The position numbers and the translations under genes are program-made. The notes below the pieces were generated by a model. That model saw nothing but the letters and a program-made list of their open reading frames with translations, did not search any database and had not been told where the DNA came from. From Vibrio europaeus (GTDB taxonomy: Bacteria; Pseudomonadota; Gammaproteobacteria; Enterobacterales; Vibrionaceae), in contig NZ_LUAX01000001.1 in NCBI RefSeq assembly GCF_001695575.1, positions 248,001 to 312,000 on the forward strand: DNA of 64,000 nt. The letters run 5' to 3'. This document shows, one piece after another, positions 45,270-54,224 of the stretch (position 1 is the first letter of the stretch; every line of letters begins with the position of its first letter).

Positions 45270-45351
45270 ACTTTTGTTCGTTTTCTATTAGAATGTCGAG
45301 AATTTTACGCAATCCCGCACTTAAAAGCGAATATTCATGTTGGAGAATCTA

Positions 45352-45897
45352 ATGGCTGATCATGCCTTGCAAGCGTTGCTCTCATTCAGTGAAAAATACC
45401 GTCAGGCCCATCTTGATGCACACGGCCATCTTCCTAGAAGCGAAGAGTTGGTCGATCTTGTATCGCCATGCGTCGAGCAGAAAACGGATGATGCAGTTGA
45501 GTGGCAGGCGTATCAACGCGATCAAGCGGCAGATTTTACCAATGTTGAAAACGGCATTGAGTTGACGTTACACGATGACATCAAAACCTTTTATGGTTCT
45601 CAATACAGTGCGGATATGGATGCCACATGGCAGGGGAATGAGCTAACGCTACTTCAAGTGTGGAGTGACGATGACTTTGTACGCTTGCAAGAGAACATTC
45701 TCGGTCACTTAGTGACTCAGCGCCGTTTGAAGTTAAAACCAACTGTGTTTATCGGTGCAACGGATGCGGAGCTGGATGTTATCTCTATCTGTAACTTAAC
45801 GGGTAACGTGATTTTAGAGCGACTAGGTACAGATAAGCGCGATGTATTGACACAAGACATCGCTGAGTTTCTGGCTAACCTAGAGCCTGCGGTGTAA
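45352..45897 (+). CDS. syd: SecY-interacting protein Syd
   Basis: Acidic peripheral protein that binds SecY and may help check the translocon. 181 residues from the ATG at 45352, equal to E. coli Syd, with GGAG just upstream. The alternative ATG at 45337 puts the ribosome site inside the gene. A typical feature is [21 protein letters not shown]. Adjacent to queF, as in E. coli. The next gene starts 2 bases after its stop. Confidence 0.93.
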   Translation: MADHALQALLSFSEKYRQAHLDAHGHLPRSEELVDLVSPCVEQKTDDAVEWQAYQRDQAADFTNVENGIELTLHDDIKTFYGSQYSADMDATWQGNELTLLQVWSDDDFVRLQENILGHLVTQRRLKLKPTVFIGATDAELDVISICNLTGNVILERLGTDKRDVLTQDIAEFLANLEPAV

Positions 45898-45899
45898 TC

Positions 45900-46676
45900 A
45901 TGTACGTTGTTGAACTTCAGTTTGAGTGTTTTGATAACACTACGGTGAGTGCGGTAGACAAAGCGATCAATGGCTTGATGGATGCGCTGCGCTATAACGG
46001 TCAAGTGCTAGGGCGAGAGTTCCCGATTGTGATGGGCGATGGGGAGTTTTTCGTCCGTGTGGTTTGCCCTGAGCAAGACAGTTTGCACCCAAGTTACCAT
46101 TCTGACTTTGTAAAGGTTTGCTTAAACCGCTTGTCTGAGGCAAGTCTGCTTGCGCCTAAAATGCGTCTTCTTGGCCGTGACCTTAATTCGGAAGAAGCGG
46201 CGGAAGAGGAGCAACCAAGTTGGCAGGTGCTGTATACCACGTATGTCCATACCTGCTCTCCACTCAGAAGCGGTGAAACACTGTTGCCAATCCCGCTATA
46301 TCGCAATGAAGCAACATTGAATGGTGATCATAAAGCGGTGGTAAAATGGCAAACTGAGTGGCAAGCGTGTGATGAAATACAGATGGCCGGTGGCTGCCGA
46401 GCTGAGCACGCTGCGCTGCATGAAATCTGCGATACCGACAGCGTGTTATTCAAGCGTGGTTGGGATTTGCGTGGTCGGGTCGAATACATCACTAAGATAC
46501 CCACGTACTACTATCAGTATCGAGTCGGTGGACAAAGCTTAGTGGATGAAAAAGCACGTAAATGCCCTAAGTGCGGCGGCGAGTGGTTATTGGATGAGCC
46601 ATTGCACGATATCTTCTATTTTAAGTGCGATGATTGCCGGATTGTTTCCAATATTTCTTGGGATCACCTCAAATAA
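45900..46676 (+). CDS. DUF2310 zinc-ribbon protein
   Basis: A 258-residue cytoplasmic protein of the DUF2310 family. The zinc ribbon is formed by two CxxC pairs at the end, KCPKCGGEW (about 220-228) and KCDDCRIV (about 241-248). The N-terminal part has a ferredoxin-like pattern (MYVVELQFECFDNT). It starts 2 bases after syd, so it is co-transcribed. Function unknown. Confidence 0.85.
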   Translation: MYVVELQFECFDNTTVSAVDKAINGLMDALRYNGQVLGREFPIVMGDGEFFVRVVCPEQDSLHPSYHSDFVKVCLNRLSEASLLAPKMRLLGRDLNSEEAAEEEQPSWQVLYTTYVHTCSPLRSGETLLPIPLYRNEATLNGDHKAVVKWQTEWQACDEIQMAGGCRAEHAALHEICDTDSVLFKRGWDLRGRVEYITKIPTYYYQYRVGGQSLVDEKARKCPKCGGEWLLDEPLHDIFYFKCDDCRIVSNISWDHLK

Positions 46677-46689
46677 CACCTGACAATAA

Positions 46690-46716
46690 AAAAGACGCTA
46701 ATCTAAGCGTCTTTTT
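46690..46716. terminator. Bidirectional terminator after DUF2310 gene
   Basis: AAAGACGCT/AGCGTCTTT with loop AATCTA (46691-46714), A tract on the left and T tract on the right. Its right arm overlaps the last codons of the DUF2897 gene on the minus strand. Confidence 0.88.
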
Positions 46717-46879
46717 TTGAATCTTGCGACTCTGGAGTCGTCTCTTCGCCATCAGTGTGAGGTTTCTTTTCCGACTGGCCAAACTTCATATTGGCGGTGT
46801 ATTTAAGGGCAGCAATGTTGCCTATTACGACGCTCAACACAACAACAATAATAACCCATGGGTTAGTCAGTAAATCCAT
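46703..46879 (-). CDS. DUF2897 small membrane protein
   Basis: A 58-residue protein found by reading the gap between the DUF2310 and peptidase genes. MDLLTNPWVIIVVVLSVVIG begins it, giving one membrane helix (about 8-24) and then NIAALKYTANMKFGQS and an acidic, soluble tail. This layout fits DUF2897. The stop TAG lies inside the terminator stem. It is 8 bases downstream of the M15 peptidase stop on the same strand and so likely shares its message. Function unknown. Confidence 0.78.
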   Translation of the reverse strand: MDLLTNPWVIIVVVLSVVIGNIAALKYTANMKFGQSEKKPHTDGEETTPESQDSKKDA

Positions 46880-46887
46880 CACTACAC

Positions 46888-47565
46888 CTATTTTGAAATA
46901 TTGCTAACAAACTGATTGTAGATCGTTTCGAGCTGTTCTAACACCGTCAGCTGACCCAAAATCGACGTTGAGGCAAGCTGTTGCTTGAGTGTCGCGACAT
47001 CCAACTGCTTTAAGCACTGCTCCGATACGGCTTGGTGACTGATATGCCACGGCTCTGCCGCCACACCGCCTAGATCTTGGGCATATGGGAAAAAGAACCC
47101 GTAATCATGTAGATTGCAGCTTAACCAATCATAAAAGGCTTTCTGATGCCCAGTGAGATACTCCCAAGGTTCCAACTTGAGTGTTTCCCCTTGAGGTAAG
47201 CTATCTCGATCAAAGACATCAAAATCTGTTCCCCAATGATGGCGACTGCCGCCCGGTAAGGCAGACCAACGAAGAATCGCCATCACCTTTTCTGCTTCAG
47301 ATAAAGATTCAGCTTTGATGACTTGGCTCTCGTTATCCAAGATGTCGGATTTGCCTGACATCTTGTTATTCCAAATCGTGGCTTGGCGATCAAAATCGCG
47401 AAAGCCACTTGCGATGTTGAGATTGAATCCAGCCAACGTTGCTGACTGTTTGAGCGCCAGTAGATCTTGGCTTACAGCTGCGTGAACCAAGAATGCTTTT
47501 TGTCCGACTATTGTCTCTACAAGGTGGCTGGTCATTCGCCCAGTCAGTTGCTCTGGAGTCATCAT
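46888..47565 (-). CDS. M15 (VanY-like) D-alanyl-D-alanine carboxypeptidase
   Basis: A 225-residue zinc peptidase. The metal ligands lie in SRHHWGTDFDVFD (His and Asp, near 95-107) and EPWHIS (His). VanY-type enzymes remove the last D-Ala from peptidoglycan precursors. I see no clear signal peptide, so it may act on cytoplasmic muropeptides or precursors instead. The start overlaps the dapE stop by one base (TAATG), which points to translational coupling. Confidence 0.85.
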   Translation of the reverse strand: MMTPEQLTGRMTSHLVETIVGQKAFLVHAAVSQDLLALKQSATLAGFNLNIASGFRDFDRQATIWNNKMSGKSDILDNESQVIKAESLSEAEKVMAILRWSALPGGSRHHWGTDFDVFDRDSLPQGETLKLEPWEYLTGHQKAFYDWLSCNLHDYGFFFPYAQDLGGVAAEPWHISHQAVSEQCLKQLDVATLKQQLASTSILGQLTVLEQLETIYNQFVSNISK

Positions 47566-48698
47566 TAAGCGAGTAAGTTGTCCAATGTCTTCTGGTACAT
47601 TTGTGTCAACTTATCTAAATCTGACACCTTAACGCACTCGTTCACTTTGTGAATGGTGGCGTTTACTGGACCTAGCTCAACCACTTGACCACCCATGCGG
47701 GCAATAAATCGACCATCAGACGTACCACCTGTCGTCAGCAGCGCAGGTTTAGTTTGGTTAACCGTATCAACCGCATCAACCACGGCATCAAGCAAGGCAC
47801 CGGTATCGGTTAAGAACGGGTCGCCGTTGAAGGTCCATTTAAGGTCATAGTCTAAGTCATGCTTGTTGAGTGTATCGGTCACGCGAGCAACAATGGCGTC
47901 ATTGTTAAGCTCAGTACTGAAACGCAAGTTGAACTGAACATTAAATTCGCCAGGAATCACATTTGATGCGCCCGTGCCTGCATGGACATTAGGGATCTGG
48001 AAACTGGTTGGCGGGAAGTAGGCATTACCTTGGTCCCACTCAGTGGTTGCCAGCTCATGGATCGCCATGAGCGACTGATGAACCGGGTTTTTCGCCAGAT
48101 GTGGGTAAGCGACGTGGCCTTGAATGCCTTTGACTGTTAGATCGCCAGTAATAGACCCACGGCGACCATTTTTCACGACATCACCGACCACTTCAGTACT
48201 TGAAGGTTCACCGACAATGCACATGTCGATGTTTTCGCCGCGCTCCATCAGGGCTTCTACCACACGAACCGTGCCGTTAATAAAAGGGCCTTCTTCGTCT
48301 GATGTGATTAAGAAACCAATCGAGCCTTTATGATCTGGGTTTTCAGCAATGAATTGCTCAACTGCAACAATCATACTTGCCAAAGAACCTTTCATATCGG
48401 CAGCGCCACGACCGTGCAAGAAGCCATCCTTAATGGTTGGCTCAAAGGGAGGGGTTTCCCATAGCTCTAATTTGCCCGCTGGCACGACATCAGTATGACC
48501 AGCAAAGGCGAATAGGGGTGCTTGTGTACCACGGCGAGCCCAGAAGTTGGTGGTGTCCTCAAACACCATGACTTCAATTTCAAAGCCCAGTGCTTTAAGT
48601 CGCTCGATCATTACCTCTTGGCAACCTGCATCTTCAGGTGTTACCGATTGGCGACTAATTAAATCTTTTGCGAGAGCCAGAGTTGGGCTATCTGTCAT
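47565..48698 (-). CDS. dapE: Succinyl-diaminopimelate desuccinylase
   Basis: Dizinc hydrolase of lysine and meso-DAP synthesis. 377 residues. The first metal His is His68 in [11 protein letters not shown], then [11 protein letters not shown] and [12 protein letters not shown] with the catalytic Glu and metal ligands, and a late His in [10 protein letters not shown]. Next to yffB as in E. coli; 21 bases separate them. Confidence 0.97.
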   Translation of the reverse strand: MTDSPTLALAKDLISRQSVTPEDAGCQEVMIERLKALGFEIEVMVFEDTTNFWARRGTQAPLFAFAGHTDVVPAGKLELWETPPFEPTIKDGFLHGRGAADMKGSLASMIVAVEQFIAENPDHKGSIGFLITSDEEGPFINGTVRVVEALMERGENIDMCIVGEPSSTEVVGDVVKNGRRGSITGDLTVKGIQGHVAYPHLAKNPVHQSLMAIHELATTEWDQGNAYFPPTSFQIPNVHAGTGASNVIPGEFNVQFNLRFSTELNNDAIVARVTDTLNKHDLDYDLKWTFNGDPFLTDTGALLDAVVDAVDTVNQTKPALLTTGGTSDGRFIARMGGQVVELGPVNATIHKVNECVKVSDLDKLTQMYQKTLDNLLA

Positions 48699-48719
48699 CC
48701 TTGAAATCCTTCCGAAAAA

Positions 48720-49067
48720 TTATGAAAAAATAGAAGCGTATTGATCCGCTTTGAAGCCTAGGTGGTAGTCATTACCAGAAATCAGAATAGGGCGCTTGAT
48801 CATCGCTGGCTGCTCAACTAATAGCTCAATGGCGTTCGCTTCGTTTAGCGACTCTTTTTGCTCTTGCGTCAGTTGGCGGTAGGTTGTGCCACGTTTATTG
48901 AGGACGTTTTCCCAGCCAAGTTGTTGGCAGAAAGTTTCGACCAAAGCTTTGTCGATACCTTGCTTACGGTAATCGTGAAAATTGTATTCCACTCCCTCTG
49001 CTTCAAGCCACTTTTTGGCTTTTTTGATCGTGTCGCAGTTAGGAATGCCATACATGGTGATTGTCAT
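48720..49067 (-). CDS. yffB: ArsC-family (Spx/YffB-like) reductase
   Basis: A 115-residue thioredoxin-fold protein. The ArsC-like N-terminus YGIPNCDTIKKAKKWL has a single redox cysteine at Cys11. The later RGTTYRQL and IKRPIL blocks are also typical. E. coli YffB is a glutathione-dependent thiol reductase candidate. I chose ATG 49067, with GGTTCCACT upstream; the open frame runs 40 codons further without family likeness. It heads the yffB-dapE-M15-DUF2897 group. Confidence 0.88.
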   Translation of the reverse strand: MTITMYGIPNCDTIKKAKKWLEAEGVEYNFHDYRKQGIDKALVETFCQQLGWENVLNKRGTTYRQLTQEQKESLNEANAIELLVEQPAMIKRPILISGNDYHLGFKADQYASIFS

Positions 49068-49292
49068 AGTGGAACCTTTGAAAGTGACTTTGGGCAATCT
49101 GCCCTTGTAGTTTTTTAGTTTGTTTTTGCATCCTAGCAGGAAGTGAGGAGCGAGACAAAAGTGTGATGTATATATTTCATTGGGCAAAAAAAATGTGTTT
49201 CAAGCTAAGGCGATCGTCGAGTTTTTGATCAAACGCAACACTTAGCAGTGCAAATCAGAAATAATGACTCTAGAAATTTTAAGGAGGTATCA

Positions 49293-49574
49293 ATGGAATT
49301 GAGTCCTGTTTTTGCTAGGCGTTTGTATCTCGCATTGCTGGTTGAAAACCTAGAGCGCCCAAATGTGCCCAAATTGATTGAGCAAACAGGTTGGCCACGT
49401 CGAACTATCCAAGACGTGATTAAAGCATTACCTGGCATTGGCATTGAGTTAATGTTTGTCCAAGATGGTCGACGTCACAACGACGGCTATTATCAGTTAT
49501 CTGACTGGGGACCTTTCGATAGCCAGTGGGTACTAGACAGGGAGACAGACATCGCCGCAAGTCTTGGCTTTTAA
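49293..49574 (+). CDS. Winged helix-turn-helix regulator
   Basis: A 93-residue DNA-binding protein. The helix-turn-helix is LIEQTGWPRRTIQDVIKAL (about 27-45), followed by a wing (IELMFVQDGRRHNDGYYQL). It resembles the HTH_43-type proteins of Vibrio. A perfect AAGGAGG lies six bases before the ATG, so I prefer this start over an ATG 45 bases upstream. The target is unknown. Confidence 0.78.
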   Translation: MELSPVFARRLYLALLVENLERPNVPKLIEQTGWPRRTIQDVIKALPGIGIELMFVQDGRRHNDGYYQLSDWGPFDSQWVLDRETDIAASLGF

Positions 49575-49587
49575 AACGAATTGAAAA

Positions 49588-49623
49588 CAACAAACCTAGC
49601 GTGAAAGCGCTAGGTTTGTTTTT
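49588..49623. terminator. Bidirectional terminator after HTH gene
   Basis: An 11-bp stem CAAACCTAGCG/CGCTAGGTTTG with a six-base loop, then TTTTT, between two convergent genes. Confidence 0.88.
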
Positions 49624-49628
49624 ATTGG

Positions 49629-49982
49629 TTACTTTTCCTGTTTGGGGCAATTGTAAGCATTGCCCATCACAGTAAATGAGGTCACAAAATCCTGCGGCTG
49701 AACTAGGTAGACAGTGTTTGCCCCCAGTGCTAATGCTTGATTTTTTGCTTCATTTAAAGCGCCACGAACCATCACGTCGTTGGGGAAGAAAAGATAGCTA
49801 TACCAATGACCCTCGCTACCTGTAATCTCTCCAAGCCATTGGCAGTTGTCTGCATTAAACTGACTGTCTAACCGTAAATGTATCGAGCTTGCAGCAGGAT
49901 CCATTTTGGTTGTGGGCGCCGCACAACCCGCTAATACAGCGAGCGAGGCAGCGAATATAATGTATTTAGTTTTGGCTAACAT
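49629..49982 (-). CDS. DUF4156 lipoprotein
   Basis: A 117-residue lipoprotein with lipobox LAVLAGC, so Cys19 is the acylated residue. The mature domain has NADNCQWLGEITGSEGHW and ALALGANTVYLV, which match DUF4156. Its start overlaps the end of the DUF2956 gene by 17 bases, so the two are coupled. Function unknown; probably an envelope stress or outer-membrane component. Confidence 0.8.
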   Translation of the reverse strand: MLAKTKYIIFAASLAVLAGCAAPTTKMDPAASSIHLRLDSQFNADNCQWLGEITGSEGHWYSYLFFPNDVMVRGALNEAKNQALALGANTVYLVQPQDFVTSFTVMGNAYNCPKQEK

Positions 49983-50310
49983 AGGCGATAAATCCTACCC
50001 AACTGATGACGAGTAATGCCCAAGGTAGAACCGAAGGGTTAGTTTTGGCGTCTTGGTTTTCAATGTCTACTTGAGTTTGGCTTGTGCTCACCTCTACGTC
50101 GGCTTTCTTAGCTTTTTGAGCCTTTTTTTTCGCTTTATCCGCTTGTCGTGAGCGCTCTTTCTGCTGCTTTTTGTATTGGGCGATACCTTTCTCGATACCT
50201 TGCGCAATCAGCTTAGTTTGTTCTTTTGTTTGACCAGGCTTTTGAGTTGCTTTGGCAATCTTCATCGATTCTTGTTGTGTTTCTTGAGAAGGAACCACTT
50301 TATTTTTCAT
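49966..50310 (-). CDS. DUF2956 tail-anchored protein
   Basis: A 114-residue protein of DUF2956 type. The first 75 residues are highly charged (QYKKQQKERSRQADKAKKK) and likely helical; the end is a membrane helix (LPWALLVISWVGFIAYV, about 94-110). It is upstream of and overlaps the DUF4156 gene. Function unknown. Confidence 0.8.
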   Translation of the reverse strand: MKNKVVPSQETQQESMKIAKATQKPGQTKEQTKLIAQGIEKGIAQYKKQQKERSRQADKAKKKAQKAKKADVEVSTSQTQVDIENQDAKTNPSVLPWALLVISWVGFIAYVSQN

Positions 50311-50394
50311 ATTGATAGGTCTTGCTAGATCAAAGATGTATTTATCCTAACAGGATATACTTTGTCAGTAATGAACAAAAGCTTTGGAGTGCTG

Positions 50395-50931
50395 ATGAAA
50401 CGAGTTTTACTCGCTAGCTTGGTAATTGCCGTACCTGTGTATATTTGGCTTCAAGGTCAGCCACCTGCACCCATTGCAGAGCTTGAGCCGCAGCAGACTC
50501 ATCAAGAGTGGATGTTGTCTTTGCAAGATCAGCTCAAGCAAGACCCAAATCAAGCTGAGCTTTGGTTTCAACTCGGACATGGCTATCTCAACAATCAAGA
50601 TTTTCCTTCTGCTTTGACCTGTTTTGACTATGCAGTACGTTTAAGCCAACCACCGTCCGCCAACCAACTAGCGGCAAAAGCAACCGCCCTTTACTATGTT
50701 CATAAGCAGAGAATGACACCTGAAGTCACTTCTCTACTTGAACAAGCGTTGGGTGTAGAGGCCAATAATCTTACCGCCTTAACTTTGATTGCTAGCGACC
50801 ATTTTATTAGTTTTCGTTACCAAGCAGCGATAGATACTTGGACGCGTATGCTTGACTCTAATCATCCTGAATTGGATCGTGAAACGGTGATTCGATCTTT
50901 GAACCAAGCAAAAGCTTTGAATAAAGAGTAA
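50395..50931 (+). CDS. nrfG: NrfG-like TPR protein for nitrite reductase haem attachment
   Basis: A 178-residue protein with an N-terminal membrane anchor (about 4-20) and TPR repeats from about 45 onward, for example AELWFQLGHGYLNNQDFPSALTCFDYAV. This is the layout of NrfG and CcmI-C domains, which bind the apo-cytochrome C-terminus for haem attachment to the CXXCK site of NrfA. I chose ATG 50395 with GGAG upstream. It lies 800 bases from nrfA, next to an SDR gene, rather than at the end of the nrf cluster as in E. coli. NrfG is likely but not certain. Confidence 0.7.
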   Translation: MKRVLLASLVIAVPVYIWLQGQPPAPIAELEPQQTHQEWMLSLQDQLKQDPNQAELWFQLGHGYLNNQDFPSALTCFDYAVRLSQPPSANQLAAKATALYYVHKQRMTPEVTSLLEQALGVEANNLTALTLIASDHFISFRYQAAIDTWTRMLDSNHPELDRETVIRSLNQAKALNKE

Positions 50932-50963
50932 GCTGCGATTGAGAGAATAGAGAAGGAAGAATA

Positions 50964-51629
50964 ATGATAGTTATCACTGGCGCTAGCAGTGGGTTAGGTG
51001 CCGCATTAGCTAAGCAATATGATGAACAAGATGCGCGAATCCACCTAACAGGGAGGAGTGAGCAAAAGTTACTCCATGTCACCAGTCAATTGTCCTCTAA
51101 CACCACTTACCAAGCATGCGATCTCGCCAACCATAATGATGTCGAGTCACTGTTTGAGCAACTGGATGAAGTGCCAGACAAAATTGTTCATTGCGCTGGC
51201 AGTGGCTACTTTGGATTGCTAGAAGAACAAAACCCTGAGCAGATTGAAGCGCTAATTAAAAATAATCTCAGCTCAGCCATCAATGTTGTGCGAGAGTCAG
51301 TAAAACGCTACAAAGCACAACCCGTTACGTTAGTTATGATTATGTCTACGGCGGCGCAGCAACCTAAAGCTCAAGAATCAACCTATTGCGCGGTGAAGTG
51401 GGCAGTGAAAGGACTTATCGAATCCGTCCGTTTGGAGCTAAAAGGTCAGCCAATGAAAATCGTTGCTGTATACCCAGGTGGAATGGCGACTGAATTTTGG
51501 ACGACCAGTGGCAAGGTGTTAAATACCGATGGCTTTATGTCTGTGCAAGATGCAGCGTCCATGATCCACGGTGCGCTCACTGGGCTGGGTAATGGCTATG
51601 TGTCGGACATTACAGTAAACCGAGTGTAG
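50964..51629 (+). CDS. Short-chain dehydrogenase/reductase
   Basis: A 221-residue classical SDR. The cofactor loop is TGASSGLG at residues 5-12. HCAGSGYFG holds the NAG-like motif, the Ser lies in IMSTAAQQP, and YxxxK occurs as YCAVK. The substrate is unknown. It lies between the NrfG-like gene and the end of nrfA, and is followed by a terminator. Confidence 0.85.
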   Translation: MIVITGASSGLGAALAKQYDEQDARIHLTGRSEQKLLHVTSQLSSNTTYQACDLANHNDVESLFEQLDEVPDKIVHCAGSGYFGLLEEQNPEQIEALIKNNLSSAINVVRESVKRYKAQPVTLVMIMSTAAQQPKAQESTYCAVKWAVKGLIESVRLELKGQPMKIVAVYPGGMATEFWTTSGKVLNTDGFMSVQDAASMIHGALTGLGNGYVSDITVNRV

Positions 51630-51674
51630 CAGAGTCATCGCAATCTAAACGTCATTCAGTGTCGCTATAAAATA

Positions 51675-51700
51675 ACAAAGCCAGCAATTGCTGGCTTTGT
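51675..51700. terminator. Bidirectional terminator between SDR gene and nrfA
   Basis: A perfect inverted repeat ACAAAGCCAGCAA/TTGCTGGCTTTGT, with no unpaired loop bases in the simple reading. Confidence 0.85.
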
Positions 51701-51719
51701 ATATTAACACTCTAGTAAT

Positions 51720-53153
51720 TTATTGTTCGTAGCTAGCTTCGCGTTGTTCAGCGGCTTTTTTCCACTCTGGAACCACAGTTTTTAAGAAGTTCTCTTTATC
51801 AGAGTTCATCTTATCCATATCCATTCCCAGCGCTTGTTGTGCTGCGGCTTTAGTCGAGATATCAGGCAGTTCTACAGGATCAGTGATGCCTTTCTTAGCC
51901 AATAGGCGAACAATCTTGGTACGAGCATCTGCCGCGCGGTCTACCGCTGTACCTAATACTTCAAGTGCTACTTCTGGAGCATGCATGTGTATGCCGTGTG
52001 AGGCGATAGCGTAGTCCCAGCGCCATTGAGCGTGGCGGATGTCTTGAAGAATATCTTTCATCTCTTCTTCCGTGGCACCTGCTTTCCAAGCTGCGCCCGC
52101 TTCGAAGTGAGCAGTAACAATTTGCTTCTCAGCTGTCAGCTTCATGTTGAGTACTTGAGCTTTGCGAGTAGAAACAATGTCACGTAGCTGATCTTTAGAT
52201 TGCGTATGACAATTTGCACAAGTGTCTTCAAAGCGATCAAATGGGTTACCGACTTTATGATCGGTGTAGACAGTGCCATCCTCTTTGGTCACTTTCGGCA
52301 TATGACAATCAACACACGCCACTTTGTTCTTACCATGAATGCCATCACGCCATGTTTCATAACCAGGGTGCTGCGCTTTTAACATCGGCGCTTTAGAAAC
52401 CTTGTGAGTCCAATCTTTAAAGCCGAGTGCATCGTAGTACTGTTCCATATCATCGACAGTGGTGCCCATATCCCATGGGAATTTGACTGACTTGTTTGGA
52501 CCTGTGAAGTAGTACTCTACGTGGCACTGACCACAGACAGAGGCTTGTTGATCAAGGCGAGATTGTTGTTCGAAAGGTTTGTCTATCGCCTTAAATGCGC
52601 GTTCAACATAAGGTTTTGCCAACGCAAGTGCTGGTTCACCATTCTTGAACTCTTCACTACGTGTATCGTGACAGTCTGCACAGCCAATTGGGTTAACGAT
52701 TTGGTCTCCAAGGCGCGCCCACTTACCTTTAAAGTAACCATCTTCACCACGTTCATCGATCACCCGACCAACGTCAGGGCTTTTACAGCTCCAACATGCC
52801 ATTGGCATTGGGCCGGAAGTTTCATCTTGCGGCGCACCTGTACGCAATGTTTGGCGCACATCATCAACGGCGTAAAAGTGGCCACGAGCCTTGTTGTAAT
52901 CTTTAGCGAAACCATAGCCAGCCCACAAAATCACCATATTTGGATCTTCTGCAAGTGCGTCCTCAATATGTTCGCTTTCTGAGGTGGCTTTCCAAGAATG
53001 GTATTGATCAGGGTGCTGTTGCTCATACGCATCGTTGCGAGGATCAATTAAGCCTTTTTCTTCGGATGCAGCAAAGCTTGTGACACTCATGAGTGAAGTG
53101 GCCACAATTGCTAATGCTGCAGCGGATTTTGGTATCCAATGCAATTTATTCAC
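51720..53153 (-). CDS. nrfA: Ammonia-forming cytochrome c nitrite reductase
   Basis: Periplasmic pentahaem enzyme that reduces nitrite to ammonium by six electrons. 477 residues with signal peptide (cleaved near TSFAAS). The active-site haem uses CWSCK at 120-124, with lysine as the axial ligand. Four CxxCH sites follow: CADCH (159-163), CGQCH, CVDCH and CANCH. It begins with GTG after GGAGA. It is transcribed away from nrfB-F, unlike the single operon of E. coli. Confidence 0.98.
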   Translation of the reverse strand: MNKLHWIPKSAAALAIVATSLMSVTSFAASEEKGLIDPRNDAYEQQHPDQYHSWKATSESEHIEDALAEDPNMVILWAGYGFAKDYNKARGHFYAVDDVRQTLRTGAPQDETSGPMPMACWSCKSPDVGRVIDERGEDGYFKGKWARLGDQIVNPIGCADCHDTRSEEFKNGEPALALAKPYVERAFKAIDKPFEQQSRLDQQASVCGQCHVEYYFTGPNKSVKFPWDMGTTVDDMEQYYDALGFKDWTHKVSKAPMLKAQHPGYETWRDGIHGKNKVACVDCHMPKVTKEDGTVYTDHKVGNPFDRFEDTCANCHTQSKDQLRDIVSTRKAQVLNMKLTAEKQIVTAHFEAGAAWKAGATEEEMKDILQDIRHAQWRWDYAIASHGIHMHAPEVALEVLGTAVDRAADARTKIVRLLAKKGITDPVELPDISTKAAAQQALGMDMDKMNSDKENFLKTVVPEWKKAAEQREASYEQ

Positions 53154-53283
53154 AGTGCTATCTCCGTATTCTGTTTTTTATTAGCAGCGTTGTGAACTGG
53201 CTATATTCCAAACTAAGAATTGGAGAACTGAAATATATTGTAATAAATAGAAATAAAATAAATAACTTAGTAATAGTACTTAA

Positions 53284-53297
53284 TTGTTCAAGATCAA
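53284..53297. promoter_or_regulatory. FNR-like site for nrf expression
   Basis: TTGTTCAAGATCAA matches TTGAT-N4-ATCAA at nine of ten positions. It lies 131-144 bases upstream of nrfA. FNR activation of nrf genes is known in E. coli; here it is inferred. Confidence 0.65.
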
Positions 53298-53333
53298 TTT
53301 TAGCTAGTGATCCAGTTCAAATTCACCTAGCTA

Positions 53334-53349
53334 TACCCCTTTAGGGTTA
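53334..53349. promoter_or_regulatory. NarP-like 7-2-7 site
   Basis: TACCCCTTTAGGGTTA contains the NarL/NarP heptamer TACYYMT and its inverted partner (one mismatch) with a two-base gap. It lies 51 bases (centre to centre) from the FNR-like site, on the side away from nrfA. Suits nitrate/nitrite control. Confidence 0.6.
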
Positions 53350-53456
53350 GTTTGTGTGTGTCTGTATAAGAAATGAAAACTATTATCATCAATGACTTAC
53401 AATATTATCCTTTATATTGATAGGGTGATTGAGATCGAATTTTGAACAGTTTTGCC

Positions 53457-53463
53457 TACCCCT
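53457..53463. promoter_or_regulatory. NarP-like half site
   Basis: TACCCCT, identical to the first heptamer at 53334, here followed by TTAGTGTAG, so the second arm is poor. It lies about 167 bases before nrfB. Confidence 0.4.
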
Positions 53464-53629
53464 TTAGTGTAGGCGTTGTAATATATACTTTATTAGCGTT
53501 GTGGCTTTTCCAAAATAAGAATTGATCTCATTTGATGTGCTTTGAGCGCATTGAAGGATTTTAATTTTTAACCGTATTTTTAATTTGTTGATTGTTTTAC
53601 GAATTAGTACGGAATAAGGAAAGGATAAT

Positions 53630-54223
53630 ATGGGCAATATAAAGTTGGCCATAGTCATAATGCTTAAGTCACTTCTAGCATTTTGCCTCTATGGTTATTC
53701 TCTTCATGCCGTAGCCGATACTTCAACAGTGCAGTCTGAAGACAAATCCGCACGTCATGAAGTCGCGCTTATCCGTGACAAGGATTATAAGTGTATCCAA
53801 TGTCATAAGGATTCGCAGCAGACCATCCATCAAACGCACACCACTGAGAAATTTGAGCAGATTGGCAAAACGCTGAACTGTACCACCTGTCACGGCAACA
53901 TCGGGCCTGACCATCGTGAAGGGGCGCCAGTCGTGACGAAGTACGCGCCAGCTCAATCACAGATGGGAAGCGACAAGGTGCAAATGCCGCATCAGGGAAT
54001 ACTTGACGCGAATAGCCAGTGTACCAACTGTCATACTTCAGAGCGGTTACATAAAGCGAGCTGGACACATGACGTGCATGCCAAAAATCTTACCTGTTCA
54101 AATTGCCACAATGTTCACGCTGAGAAGAAGTCGAAAGTTCTTAGCCTAGAACGTAAGGACAAAATCAAGATGTGCGTGGATTGTCACTCGGATATCACCC
54201 AGCTAAAAGAAGAGGAGAAGTAG
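53630..54223 (+). CDS. nrfB: Pentahaem cytochrome c NrfB
   Basis: Periplasmic electron carrier to NrfA. 197 residues with a signal peptide (cleaved near HAVAD) and five CxxCH motifs: CIQCH, CTTCH, CTNCH, CSNCH and CVDCH. AGGAAAGGATA lies before the ATG. The first gene of a tight run; only one base separates it from nrfC. Confidence 0.95.
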   Translation: MGNIKLAIVIMLKSLLAFCLYGYSLHAVADTSTVQSEDKSARHEVALIRDKDYKCIQCHKDSQQTIHQTHTTEKFEQIGKTLNCTTCHGNIGPDHREGAPVVTKYAPAQSQMGSDKVQMPHQGILDANSQCTNCHTSERLHKASWTHDVHAKNLTCSNCHNVHAEKKSKVLSLERKDKIKMCVDCHSDITQLKEEEK

Positions 54224-54224
54224 T

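Larger units (their letters stand above)
53154..53629. other. nrfA/nrfB divergent control region
   Basis: A 476-base AT-rich gap with an FNR-like site (53284-53297), a NarP-like 7-2-7 site (53334-53349) and a second NarP-like half site (53457-53463), plus a lone TTGAT at 53417. No open frame of note. I could not fix the start points; the FNR site fits an nrfA start near 53249. Confidence 0.75.

Noticed and set aside
45270..45351. A preQ1 riboswitch before queF.
   Set aside because: The gap to syd is too short and I see no pseudoknot-like pattern or C-rich core.
53409..53440. A second FNR site around TTGATAGGGTGATT.
   Set aside because: Only the left half matches; the right half TGATT does not fit ATCAA.
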